60,796 nt of DNA from a virus. Both the position numbers and the translations under genes were made by a program. Below are positions 25,304-31,982 of the stretch, piece after piece (within the stretch, counting starts at the first letter, position 1; every line of letters starts with the position of its first letter). Where the stretch lies: the IMG/VR virus record IMGVR_UViG_3300037963_000751, positions 1-60,796 of that record, one strand, 5' to 3'. The notes beneath the pieces are model-generated. The model was not told where the DNA came from, made no database searches, and saw only the letters and a list, made by a program, of their open reading frames with translations.

Positions 25304-25681
25304 TTAACTTTCACTTTTTATTTCGTTCCCCTCTATTGTAAACCACTCTCCGTCCCAATCTTCTAATACAATTTCGTTCGTACTCTTTCGCATAATATCC
25401 CACTTAAAATCTTTTTGTCTAATGTGGTATGGTGTTCGTCCAAGTATTCCATTGAGTCGTTCCTTTGTGGTGTTACTCTTACTTAAAAGCGTACTTATGT
25501 TTGACATTTTATAACGTATATACAAACGCCTATTGTTTGCAGTTAAGACTGCTATATTATATCCGAATAAATACATTTCAGCCTCATAGTTAGGCGTAAT
25601 TTTTACGTGTGTATTGCCACGTTTGAACGTCTTATATGCATACATTTTTTGCATAGCGTCCGCAGTTATTTTTCTGCTCAT
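25304..25681 (-). CDS. hypothetical protein
   Basis: 125 residues, basic: NTHVKITPNYEAEMYLFGYNI, RRLYIRYKMSNISTLLSKSN, TKERLNGILGRTPYHIRQKD, then DWDGEWFTIEG. The pattern recalls small proteins found in Bacteroidota phages and plasmids, but I know no function. It is the first gene after P4, with palindromes 11 and 12 in its leader. Confidence 0.55.
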   Translation of the reverse strand: MSRKITADAMQKMYAYKTFKRGNTHVKITPNYEAEMYLFGYNIAVLTANNRRLYIRYKMSNISTLLSKSNTTKERLNGILGRTPYHIRQKDFKWDIMRKSTNEIVLEDWDGEWFTIEGNEIKSES

Positions 25682-25695
25682 ATAAATAAATATTA

Positions 25696-25717
25696 AATGG
25701 CTCGCTGGCGAGCCATT
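25696..25717. repeat. dispersed palindrome copy 11 (in P4 leader)
   Basis: AATGGCTCG, loop CTGG, CGAGCCATT: a perfect 9-bp stem, 15 bases before the start of the 125-residue gene. Confidence 0.9.
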
Positions 25718-25730
25718 GATTAAACATTTA

Positions 25731-25744
25731 GCTCGTTAACGAGC
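25731..25744. repeat. dispersed palindrome copy 12 (in P4 leader)
   Basis: GCTCG, loop TTAA, CGAGC. It follows copy 11 by 13 bases. A possible decayed half copy (ATGGCTCATTGA on the minus strand) lies just beyond, near 25763-25774. Confidence 0.88.
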
Positions 25745-25800
25745 CACTAATAAACATATCAATGAGCCATTTTAAAGCCCTCTAAGAGCGTTTAAATGGT

Positions 25801-25833
25801 CAAAGGTATACAGGCACCACAAACAATTAAAAG
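25801..25833 (-). promoter_or_regulatory. early promoter P4
   Basis: Minus strand CTTTTAATTGT (25833-25823), 15 bases, TACCTTTG (25808-25801). The -7 box is a full match to TAnnTTTG; the upstream 11-mer differs from P1/P2 at two positions. Its leader of about 110 bases holds palindromes 11 and 12. Confidence 0.6.
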
Positions 25834-25886
25834 CCTGCTTAAAAGCAAGGTATTTAAATGAACGGGTAACTTTATACACTACCAAA

Positions 25887-25912
25887 AGCCCCTGCCAATA
25901 ACGGCAGGGGCT
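25887..25912 (-). terminator. terminator after the 226-residue gene
   Basis: AGCCCCTGCC, 6-base loop, GGCAGGGGCT: a perfect 10-bp stem followed on the minus strand by TTTTGGTAGTGTA, as at 23502-23527. Confidence 0.85.
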
Positions 25913-25937
25913 AAACTTGTTGGTATATTGTTAGGTA

Positions 25938-26618
25938 TTAGCTTAAGTCGACTGCAGTTATGTTAACACCTGCTCCCATTTTAGCTTTTAGCTTTGTATC
26001 CTTAGCCTTTTGTAACGCTGACTCCAAAGCTTTAATAACTTCGTCTATGTCGCAAGGGCTTTTAAAGTTACCTTGTGAATCAATTCGAGCGTGAACTTTG
26101 TTTTCTGACTCGTTACTCGTAAAAGTCATTAAACTTTTTTCTTTGCCCTCGTCTACAGTTACGCCCTCAGAATCTCCGCCATTATTAGCTACTTTTTTAC
26201 AAAACTTATTAAAGCCCTCAATAGATGGATTTTTTTCCGCCTCCGTACTTGCTTTTAAATAAGCCTTTTTTACATTGTTATCTTTTAGGCGGTTGTTTTC
26301 AGCCTGCACTAATTTTTTGCCCCACGAATAAGAACGATTAAAGACCTTTGTATATAAGTCCTCAATAGTCCAAGTCAAGCCCGTTGCTTTTAATACTTCT
26401 TTGCCCTCCGCACTTTTGATAAAGTCCTTAGCTTTAAGCATTAACTTAGCTAACTTAAGCGACGTTTCAAACTCATTTTTGGAAGCCTCAAAACTTGCTT
26501 TACTCAACTCGTTAATTTCAGCGTTTAAGCTGTCAATCTTAGTAGTGTTAATTTGTGTTTTAACTTTAGCGTTATTTAAGAACGCTGTTTCGATAGTGTT
26601 TAATTGTGTGTTATTCAT
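25938..26618 (-). CDS. hypothetical early protein
   Basis: 226 residues. An N-terminal helical region with TTKIDSLNAEINELSKASFE, a central GLTWTIEDLYTKVFNRSYSW, basic stretches, then a C-terminal helix (DIDEVIKALESALQKAKDTK). The centre could bind DNA, but I do not recognise a family. It is the first early gene, alone between promoter P3 and a strong terminator, so it may be an immediate-early regulator or host-takeover protein. Confidence 0.6.
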   Translation of the reverse strand: MNNTQLNTIETAFLNNAKVKTQINTTKIDSLNAEINELSKASFEASKNEFETSLKLAKLMLKAKDFIKSAEGKEVLKATGLTWTIEDLYTKVFNRSYSWGKKLVQAENNRLKDNNVKKAYLKASTEAEKNPSIEGFNKFCKKVANNGGDSEGVTVDEGKEKSLMTFTSNESENKVHARIDSQGNFKSPCDIDEVIKALESALQKAKDTKLKAKMGAGVNITAVDLS

Positions 26619-26636
26619 AACATTAAATTTTAGTTT

Positions 26637-26652
26637 GGCTCGTTGGCGAGCC
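26637..26652. repeat. dispersed palindrome copy 13 (in P3 leader)
   Basis: GGCTCG, loop TTGG, CGAGCC, 18 bases before the start of the 226-residue gene, in the predicted leader of P3. Confidence 0.9.
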
Positions 26653-26698
26653 GTTTATTAAATTAGATTAATTGTATACTGCCAACCGCATACGAGTA

Positions 26699-26730
26699 CA
26701 ATATTAGTCTATAACTATGACAATAGCAAG
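26699..26730 (-). promoter_or_regulatory. early promoter P3
   Basis: Minus strand CTTGCTATTGT (26730-26720), 14 bases, TAATATTG (26706-26699). Same spacing as P1 and P2, with two changes in the upstream 11-mer and one in the -7 box. Confidence 0.6.
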
Positions 26731-26767
26731 CGAATTAAGGAAAAAGTTTTCAACAATTTTTTAATCG

Positions 26768-26781
26768 ACCTGTTAATAACT
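26768..26781. promoter_or_regulatory. inverted AGTTATTAACAGGT motif near P3
   Basis: Reverse complement of the 14-mer at 23809-23822. DnaA-box-like; lies upstream of P3. Confidence 0.4.
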
Positions 26782-27140
26782 CTGTAACGTGTTGATAGTC
26801 AAGCAGTTACGACAAAAATAATCCTGCAAATAAATTTAAAATATTTTTTTTGGTGCAGTGGTTCCCCTTTTTCTTTATACGTGTAACACGTGAAACGTAG
26901 CAGGGGCAACGGATACAGGGCGAACGAGGGCAGGGGTACAGGGGTGCAGGGGCGTACGTGTGCGAATAGCTACAATGTAGGCAGGGCAGGGGCTACAGGC
27001 GAAAAGCAAAACGCCAAAAAATTGGGACGGCACCACAGGAAAACAAAATCGAGGGTAAAAAAATATCGGTTTTGCAGATGGGGGGTCGTTGCGTGAAATA
27101 CCATAGGACCCAATACCTACGGGTATCTAATATTTTTTTG

Positions 27141-27148
27141 TACCTTTG
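27141..27148 (+). promoter_or_regulatory. Bacteroidota-type -7 box TACCTTTG
   Basis: A full TAnnTTTG match 22 bases before the ATG at 27171; no clear -33 TTG at the usual distance. Confidence 0.55.
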
Positions 27149-27170
27149 TATATAATTAAAATAATATACC

Positions 27171-27362
27171 ATGGATGGATTAACAATAAAAGATGGTAGG
27201 TTAATTAATAACCGACCTAATAGTATTACAGGAATAGAGGAGGCTGCTATGCTGAAGAGAGCTGCTAAGAAAGCGAGAAAGGTTGAACAGATTGCGGCAG
27301 GAATGGAGATGGCTGAGTCTATGAAAGAGATGAGAACCATCATGAGTAAGAGAAAATTCTAA
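27171..27362 (+). CDS. small basic protein
   Basis: 63 residues: LTIKDGRLINNRP at the start, then a basic Ala/Lys-rich helix (AAMLKRAAKKARKVEQIAAG) and a helical MAESMKEMRTIM. No family recognised. A -7 box lies just upstream and a terminator just downstream, so it forms its own transcript at the head of the plus-strand block. It could be a small DNA-binding regulator; this is a guess. Confidence 0.6.
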   Translation: MDGLTIKDGRLINNRPNSITGIEEAAMLKRAAKKARKVEQIAAGMEMAESMKEMRTIMSKRKF

Positions 27363-27388
27363 CAACAAATGTCCTTAATGTTGTTTAG

Positions 27389-27415
27389 GGGATACCTTTA
27401 TGGTGTCCCTTTTTT
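27389..27415 (+). terminator. rho-independent terminator
   Basis: GGGATACC, TTTAT loop, GGTGTCCC (one G-T pair), then six T. Ends the transcript of the 63-residue gene. Confidence 0.8.
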
Positions 27416-27423
27416 ATTTCCCT

Positions 27424-27525
27424 GTGTCGATAATAATATAGTTAGTGTCGATTCTATGTCGATTTCAAAATAGTTAAGTAGTTGATTTATAGTTAGTTAT
27501 TTTTTTTTATGTCGATATGTCGATT
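27424..27525. promoter_or_regulatory. TATGTCGATT iteron cluster before groEL
   Basis: Five units: GTGTCGATA (27424), AGTGTCGATT (27444), TATGTCGATT (27455), TATGTCGAT (27508) and TATGTCGATT (27516), with AGTTAGTTA between. This is the same unit as at 15645-15713. It lies about 100 bases upstream of the groEL promoter. Confidence 0.65.
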
Positions 27526-27594
27526 TTAAAGTCTCGTATATAAGAAAGAGTTACGCAGTAGTAATAATATATATATATATATATAGAAAATTTT

Positions 27595-27629
27595 TTGACA
27601 CATGACATAAGAGATATTTATTATCTTTG
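27595..27629 (+). promoter_or_regulatory. groEL promoter
   Basis: TATCTTTG at 27622-27629 with a TTG at 27595-27597 (24 bases apart, slightly long for Bacteroidota). An ATATAT tract lies upstream, and the leader is AAATTTAATTCAAT before the ATG at 27652. Confidence 0.7.
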
Positions 27630-27651
27630 TGAAAATTAAATTTAATTCAAT

Positions 27652-29265
27652 ATGCAACAACATGGATACAATCCGAAGGAGTTAAACTTCGGAGAGGAAG
27701 GACGAAAGAAGTTAGAAAGCGGAATCACGAAACTCGCTAATGCTGTAAAGAGTACTCTCGGTCCTCGAGGGAACACAGTATTAATTGAATCACCACATCA
27801 CACATCAGGTATCACAGTTACTAAAGATGGTGTCACTGTAGCTAAGTCAATAGACTTGGTAGACCCGGTGGAGAATCTCGCAGTCAAGATAATGAAAGAG
27901 GCTGCGGATAGGACTGCGACTCTTGCAGGAGATGGAACGACTACAGCGATAGTATTAGCTGAAGCTATTATTAATATTGGTAATAAATATATTACTGACA
28001 AACATAATCGTACGGAGGTACTAAGAGAGTTAGTCTCGGCAAAAGATTATGTGGTTGAGATGTTAGCTAAAGATTCTTTGAGTATAACTGACAAGACATT
28101 GAAAGATGTGGCTATAGTATCAGCGAACAATGATACTGAGGTGGGAGAGTTGATAACTGAAACTTATCTTGAGGTAGGCAAGGATGGTCTTGTTACAGTA
28201 GAGAAGGCACAGGGTGCTGAGACTTATTATGAAACCACTAAAGGTTTACAAGTTGATAGAGGTTACATGTCAAACATGTTTGTGAACAATCACAAGAATG
28301 ATGAGTGTATATTAGAAGATGTACATATATTAGTATCTGACTCAGAGATAAGTAGTATCATGCAGATTGATGGTGTATTGAAACCATTGGTAGCTGACCG
28401 ACATAATATAAAGTTATTAATCATTGCACCTTGCTCCAAGGAAATGGAGAATACTCTAACGGCTAATGTAGTAAAGAATGGTTTAAAGATATGTTCTATA
28501 CCACCTCCCAACTTTGGATACAAACAACATGAGTTGATGAGCGACATTGCTGTGTCAGTAGGAGCGACATACTTCAGTGAGAAGACAGGAGATGATTTAA
28601 GTCTTATCGAGTTCAGCGACTTGGGTAAAGCTAAGAAGGTTATAGTGGGTAGGTCAAAGACAGTTATCATTAATAATGATGATGAGGATTTGGTATACAA
28701 GAGAGACCTGAGAGTTGAGGAGCTATGGGTTCAACATAATAATACAAAGAAGAAAGCAGATAGGGATTTTATAAAATCTCGAATTGCCACCCTTACGGGT
28801 GGCGTGGGTGTCATACATGTAGGAGGAGACACTGACATAGAGCAGAAAGAATTATATGATAGAGTTGATGATGCAGTATGTGCTGTTCGAGCTGCACTAA
28901 GTGAAGGGATACTTCCGGGAGGAGGAGTTGCTTTGATGAGATATGCTGATATGTATAATCGCATGGACCACCAAAACAAAAACATAAAGGCAGCTATACA
29001 GATAATGTCTGAAGCGTTAATGGCTCCTGTCATACAGATACTTACTAACGCAGGGAAAAACTTTGAGGATATATATACAGAGATACCAAAGAAGAACCAT
29101 GGCTATGATGTGAAGAATGAAAAGAAAGGGGACTTGATAAAGATGGGAGTAATAGACCCATCCAAAGTAACAAGGTCTGCTCTTATCAATGCTATGTCTG
29201 TAGCGACAACAATACTAAGTACAAATGCAATCGTAACAATGGCGAGAAGTTATGAAACCAATTAA
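27652..29265 (+). CDS. groEL: chaperonin GroEL (phage-encoded)
   Basis: 537 residues, near the usual length. ATP-site motifs are intact: TLGPRG, TKDG (57-60), GDGTTT (93-98) and the catalytic-type Asp near residue 406 in DRVDDAV, followed by GILPGGGVAL. The apical part has YMSNMF and NFGYKQHELMSDIA in the place of the usual GFGDRR segment. The C-terminal Gly-Gly-Met tail of host GroEL is missing. It should form a folding chamber for phage proteins. groES follows with a 14-base overlap, the reverse of the usual bacterial order. The gene is well diverged, so it is not a recent host copy. Confidence 0.93.
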   Translation: MQQHGYNPKELNFGEEGRKKLESGITKLANAVKSTLGPRGNTVLIESPHHTSGITVTKDGVTVAKSIDLVDPVENLAVKIMKEAADRTATLAGDGTTTAIVLAEAIINIGNKYITDKHNRTEVLRELVSAKDYVVEMLAKDSLSITDKTLKDVAIVSANNDTEVGELITETYLEVGKDGLVTVEKAQGAETYYETTKGLQVDRGYMSNMFVNNHKNDECILEDVHILVSDSEISSIMQIDGVLKPLVADRHNIKLLIIAPCSKEMENTLTANVVKNGLKICSIPPPNFGYKQHELMSDIAVSVGATYFSEKTGDDLSLIEFSDLGKAKKVIVGRSKTVIINNDDEDLVYKRDLRVEELWVQHNNTKKKADRDFIKSRIATLTGGVGVIHVGGDTDIEQKELYDRVDDAVCAVRAALSEGILPGGGVALMRYADMYNRMDHQNKNIKAAIQIMSEALMAPVIQILTNAGKNFEDIYTEIPKKNHGYDVKNEKKGDLIKMGVIDPSKVTRSALINAMSVATTILSTNAIVTMARSYETN

Positions 29266-29509
29266 TAAATATATTATAATAAAACCTATTGATGAGGAAA
29301 TAAAAACCTCATCAGGTCTTTTACTATCTGCACATGATGTAGATAAGTTTAGATATAAGAAAGCAAAAGTAATAAAGCCGGGTACAACAGTTGAGGATAT
29401 AAAGGAGGGAGATGAGATTTACTTTGATAAACGTACAGGCTACTCTATGATGCTTAACAATGAGAAGGTAACTATCATTGTTGAGAGGGACGTTGTTGTT
29501 GTCTTGTAA
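29252..29509 (+). CDS. groES: co-chaperonin GroES (phage-encoded)
   Basis: 85 residues, slightly short of the usual 95. It begins NKYIIIKPIDEEIKTSSGLLL, where the SSGLLL part stands in the mobile-loop position, then KVIKPGTTVEDIKEGDEIYF and a final VTIIVERDVVVVL, matching the GroES fold. It should cap the phage or host GroEL ring. It overlaps groEL by 14 bases and its 3' end overlaps the convergent regulator gene by 35 bases. Confidence 0.88.
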   Translation: MKPINKYIIIKPIDEEIKTSSGLLLSAHDVDKFRYKKAKVIKPGTTVEDIKEGDEIYFDKRTGYSMMLNNEKVTIIVERDVVVVL

Positions 29510-29915
29510 TCTTATTCATTTTCTTAATCATGTTTCGGTACACCTTGTCGGTGTACTTTACATTCTTGTTGAACATAGGATTAATGTAAGGTTCTTCAGA
29601 TAGTTCCTTACCACTAAGTTGATTATACATATTAGTCATCATACGTTGTGACTTAAAGGATACTTTGTATATTGTTTTGTGAGTGTGATTCTTTTTTTTG
29701 GAGAAGACTTCAATCCATCCGTCACGTAGTAGCTCTTCAAACCTTCTCTCTCTCCAAGGGAGTAGTTCATCAAACTCTTTAAACTTTTGTTTAGTAAAGT
29801 ATTTCTCTGAACGTAAGAAGAGTAGCATCTCAAGTTCCGCAGTCTTAAGCTTATACTTTTGTAAAGTATAGTATCTGATTACCCTCCAATACTTGAGATA
29901 GTCATCTTGAGCCAT
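29475..29915 (-). CDS. winged-helix transcription regulator (putative)
   Basis: 146 residues. The layout YWRVIRYYTLQKYKLKTAEL, LEMLLFLRSEKYFTKQKFKE, then a WRERRFEELLRDGWIEVF wing-type segment, resembles MarR-like winged helices of Bacteroidota phages. The C-terminal third is basic. It is divergent from the late block and convergent with groES. A palindrome covering both -7 boxes in the upstream gap suits an autoregulatory operator that also controls late genes. Confidence 0.6.
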   Translation of the reverse strand: MAQDDYLKYWRVIRYYTLQKYKLKTAELEMLLFLRSEKYFTKQKFKEFDELLPWRERRFEELLRDGWIEVFSKKKNHTHKTIYKVSFKSQRMMTNMYNQLSGKELSEEPYINPMFNKNVKYTDKVYRNMIKKMNKITRQQQRPSQQ

Positions 29916-29930
29916 TAAAATAAATTTAAT

Positions 29931-29953
29931 TAAATTTGTACTTTACAAATATA
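29931..29953. promoter_or_regulatory. divergent promoters with ATTTGTA-CTT-TACAAAT operator
   Basis: The inverted repeat at 29934-29950 overlaps TAAATTTG (plus, 29931-29938) and TATATTTG (minus, 29953-29946). Binding here would block both the regulator gene and the first late gene. Confidence 0.55.
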
Positions 29954-29974
29954 TAAATTTAAATTTTTTTTATC

Positions 29975-30511
29975 ATGGCATACAAAAGAGACATGTCTTC
30001 GCCTTTAGCTGTTACTCCTAATCCGGGGGACCCTGAAAAAAGGATGAAGAAAAGAATAGCGAAAGCTAAATTAAAAAACGAGTTGAAGGCTGTTAAAGCA
30101 AAAGGAAAAAACAAACGTAAAGTAAGAAAAGCTACAGCAGATGCGAAAGCAGATGCAATCTTAAAAAAGAAAAAAGATAGTCGAGCAAAAAGAATCTCAT
30201 CAATTGCCAAAAGCGTTAGAACTAAAAGCGTAAACGTAAAAGGAGATAGAAGATTAAAAGGTGATAACGTAACAAAGACAACTAAGATTACGAAAACCAA
30301 AAACGTAAACAAGAACAAGAACACTAACCTAAATAACCAACAGAAGCAAGCTCAAAAATCAAAAGCTGCCGGTGGAGCAGGTGGAGGTGGAGGAATGTCA
30401 CGTTCAAGTGCTAACAAGACTCGAGTTAAAAATGTTTCAAAGAAAAAGCAAAATAACACACGAGTCTATAATGATAACAGAAGAGATAACAGAAGATACG
30501 GAATAAATTAA
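29975..30511 (+). CDS. highly basic disordered protein
   Basis: 178 residues, very rich in Lys/Arg/Asn, with a Gly-rich patch (AGGAGGGGGM) near residue 135 and an Arg/Asn tail. Almost certainly disordered and nucleic-acid binding. First gene of the late block; similar basic proteins are found at the head of structural blocks in Bacteroidota phages. It could be a packaged DNA-condensing protein. No family named. Confidence 0.65.
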   Translation: MAYKRDMSSPLAVTPNPGDPEKRMKKRIAKAKLKNELKAVKAKGKNKRKVRKATADAKADAILKKKKDSRAKRISSIAKSVRTKSVNVKGDRRLKGDNVTKTTKITKTKNVNKNKNTNLNNQQKQAQKSKAAGGAGGGGGMSRSSANKTRVKNVSKKKQNNTRVYNDNRRDNRRYGIN

Positions 30512-30544
30512 ATTGTTATCTTTAAAAAGCTAAACCAAATACAC

Positions 30545-30582
30545 GCATTCATATCCTTTCTCAATAGAGAGAGGATGAATGC
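30545..30582. other. long imperfect hairpin between two basic-protein genes
   Basis: GCATTCAT pairs with ATGAATGC, followed inward by CCT/AGG and a CTC-rich/GAG-rich part. No T-run follows, so it is not a standard terminator; it could be an RNA processing or stability element. Confidence 0.45.
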
Positions 30583-30615
30583 TATGGTACATTCACACAC
30601 TCCAATATTTTAATC

Positions 30616-30909
30616 ATGGCAATAAAGAACAAAGAGGAAAGGAAAAAAAAATTAGAAGCTTATAAAAAATATCAAAAGGAAGCTGCATCAAGAACAAAGA
30701 TGGCTAAAGAAAAAAGAGATAAGCTAAAGTCTGCGAAGAGAAAGTCCATGGAGAAAAAAAATAAGGAAAAGAAAGAAAGAATGTTGAAGTTTGTAGAAGC
30801 ATCTAAACAACAGAGACAAGAGAATGAGTCTCAAAGAAAAACAAGAAGTTATAACAGAGATACAGGTTCAAGCATTAAAAAGCTTCAGTGGTTAAAGACC
30901 GGAATATAA
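30616..30909 (+). CDS. basic helical protein
   Basis: 97 residues, nearly all charged helix (KEERKKKLEAYKKYQKEAAS and onward), ending TRSYNRDTGSSIKKLQWLKT. Likely nucleic-acid or capsid-interior binding. It lies in the group of small basic late proteins. No family recognised. Confidence 0.6.
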   Translation: MAIKNKEERKKKLEAYKKYQKEAASRTKMAKEKRDKLKSAKRKSMEKKNKEKKERMLKFVEASKQQRQENESQRKTRSYNRDTGSSIKKLQWLKTGI

Positions 30910-30929
30910 AGCATATTAATTTTTATCAT

Positions 30930-30937
30930 TATCTTTG
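30930..30937 (+). promoter_or_regulatory. Bacteroidota-type -7 box TATCTTTG
   Basis: Full match, 21 bases before the ATG at 30959. Confidence 0.6.
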
Positions 30938-30958
30938 TTTAAATAAAAATTTTTAAAA

Positions 30959-31183
30959 ATGAAAAAGCAAGGTTACAACGCAAGACTTGATGAGTCAATA
31001 GGTGGAAGACACAAAGGAGCTCACAAGCAATCAATGAAAGACAGAAGAGATGAAAGCAAAGCTATGTCTAAAAAAATGTATGGTCATTCATACGGAGCAG
31101 ACAAAGGAATGTCTTATCGTCATTCTCATCCTCAGTGTGTTAACTATGTAAAGAAGCATTTATCAGGCTTAATTAAAAAGTAA
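30959..31183 (+). CDS. small His/Lys-rich protein
   Basis: 74 residues: LDESIGGRHKGAHKQSMKDR, then YGHSYGADKGMSYRHSHPQC and a basic end. I know this kind of small protein from Bacteroidota phage late blocks without a function. The TAA overlaps the next ATG (TAATG). Confidence 0.6.
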   Translation: MKKQGYNARLDESIGGRHKGAHKQSMKDRRDESKAMSKKMYGHSYGADKGMSYRHSHPQCVNYVKKHLSGLIKK

Positions 31184-31338
31184 TGCCACGCATAGGATTT
31201 AAAAAATTAGTTTCTAATTTAGAACGCAAAGGCAAATCAAAAGAATCTGCTCAAAAGATTGCTGCTTTTATTGGTAGAAAAAAATACGGAAAGAGCAAGA
31301 TGTCTAAGATGGCTGCTGCAGGAAGAAGAAAAAGATAA
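31183..31338 (+). CDS. small basic protein (51 residues)
   Basis: MPRIGFKKLVSNLERKGKSK, then ESAQKIAAFIGRKKYGKSKM and a Lys/Arg end. Coupled by TAATG on both sides, which strongly supports translation. The helix with an FIGRKKYGKSKM stretch suggests nucleic-acid binding. No function known. Confidence 0.65.
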   Translation: MPRIGFKKLVSNLERKGKSKESAQKIAAFIGRKKYGKSKMSKMAAAGRRKR

Positions 31339-31505
31339 TGGATAACAACACATCAAAAGGTCTTGGAGACTCGATAGAAAAGTTTACTACTAAGACAGGC
31401 ATTAAGTCTGTAGTAAAGAAAGTAACTAAAGCTATGGGGGTGGAGGATTGTGGTTGTGGTAAAAGACGTGACGCATTAAATAAAGTTGTACCTTATAAAA
31501 AATAA
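31338..31505 (+). CDS. small protein with DCGCGKR motif (55 residues)
   Basis: Begins MDNNTSKGLGDSIEKF and ends with a Cys-Gly-Cys motif (EDCGCGKRRDALNKVVP). Coupled by TAATG to the previous gene. Similar Cys-Gly-Cys-Gly tails recur in small late proteins of Bacteroidota phages and could bind metal as a dimer. Function unknown. Confidence 0.6.
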   Translation: MDNNTSKGLGDSIEKFTTKTGIKSVVKKVTKAMGVEDCGCGKRRDALNKVVPYKK

Positions 31506-31508
31506 ACA

Positions 31509-31982
31509 ATGGCATATCAAAAATTACAAGCCGGAGCTGCATTAGCTGTTATAAAAAGTGATGATGTAGACATCCCTAATCCTGCATCATTAATGGTGTC
31601 ATCTACAACAACGTCTGCTACAGCAAGTCAGTTGAATGATACAAATCAAAATTTTAATACATTGGGTGTAAAACCGGGTGATATTATATATGATAGTAGT
31701 AACACTGTTGCTTCAAAAGTAAACTTTGTTGTAAGTGACAATGAGTTAAATGTAACTCCTGCTATAGCAAGTGGTGCAAATTATAAACTATACGCACAAT
31801 CATCACTACCAAGTAACGGGTGTGTATTATACATTGGCTCAGGTGGAGATGTAAGTATTACTACTGTTAGTGGAGACACTGTATTATTTAAAGGATTAGT
31901 AACAGGACAGTTTGTTCCTGTCCAAACCATACGTGTTAATAGCACAGGTACAGCAGCAGCAGACATAGTAGCATTGTGGTAA
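31509..31982 (+). CDS. probable virion surface or fibre-associated protein
   Basis: 157 residues, beta-rich and Thr/Ser/Gly-rich (SSTTTSATASQLNDTNQNF; CVLYIGSGGDVSITTVSGDT). Few charged residues, as in decoration or fibre proteins. It precedes a LamG-like protein and the tail fibre. No family named. Confidence 0.55.
   Translation: MAYQKLQAGAALAVIKSDDVDIPNPASLMVSSTTTSATASQLNDTNQNFNTLGVKPGDIIYDSSNTVASKVNFVVSDNELNVTPAIASGANYKLYAQSSLPSNGCVLYIGSGGDVSITTVSGDTVLFKGLVTGQFVPVQTIRVNSTGTAAADIVALW

Larger units (their letters stand above)
26653..27170. other. gene-poor divergence region, candidate replication origin
   Basis: About 520 bases separate the minus-strand early block from the plus-strand block. 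In order: promoter P3, an AT-rich part with the AGTTATTAACAGGT motif, a T8 run near 26848, a G-rich stretch with repeated CAGGGG (about 26895-27060), a small hairpin ATACC-TACG-GGTAT (27113-27126) followed by seven T, and the -7 box at 27141. I see no convincing gene. The divergence of transcription and mixed AT/G-rich composition suit an origin or a non-coding RNA, but neither is shown. Confidence 0.4.

Noticed and set aside
9625-26652. The palindromes as a CRISPR array
   Set aside because: Spacing is irregular, from 13 bases to several kb, with genes between; there are no regular spacers and no cas genes.
26890-27096. A 68-codon GTG-started frame through the G-rich island
   Set aside because: Its Gly/Arg-rich product follows from the G-rich DNA, it has no leader like other genes, and it starts with GTG. 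I treat the region as non-coding.
27562-27586. The ATATAT tract before groEL as a tandem repeat of interest
   Set aside because: Short dinucleotide runs are common upstream of promoters in AT-rich genomes and no second copy was seen.
30545-30582. The long hairpin as a tRNA or a rho-independent terminator
   Set aside because: It lacks cloverleaf arms and a CCA-type end, and no T-run follows.
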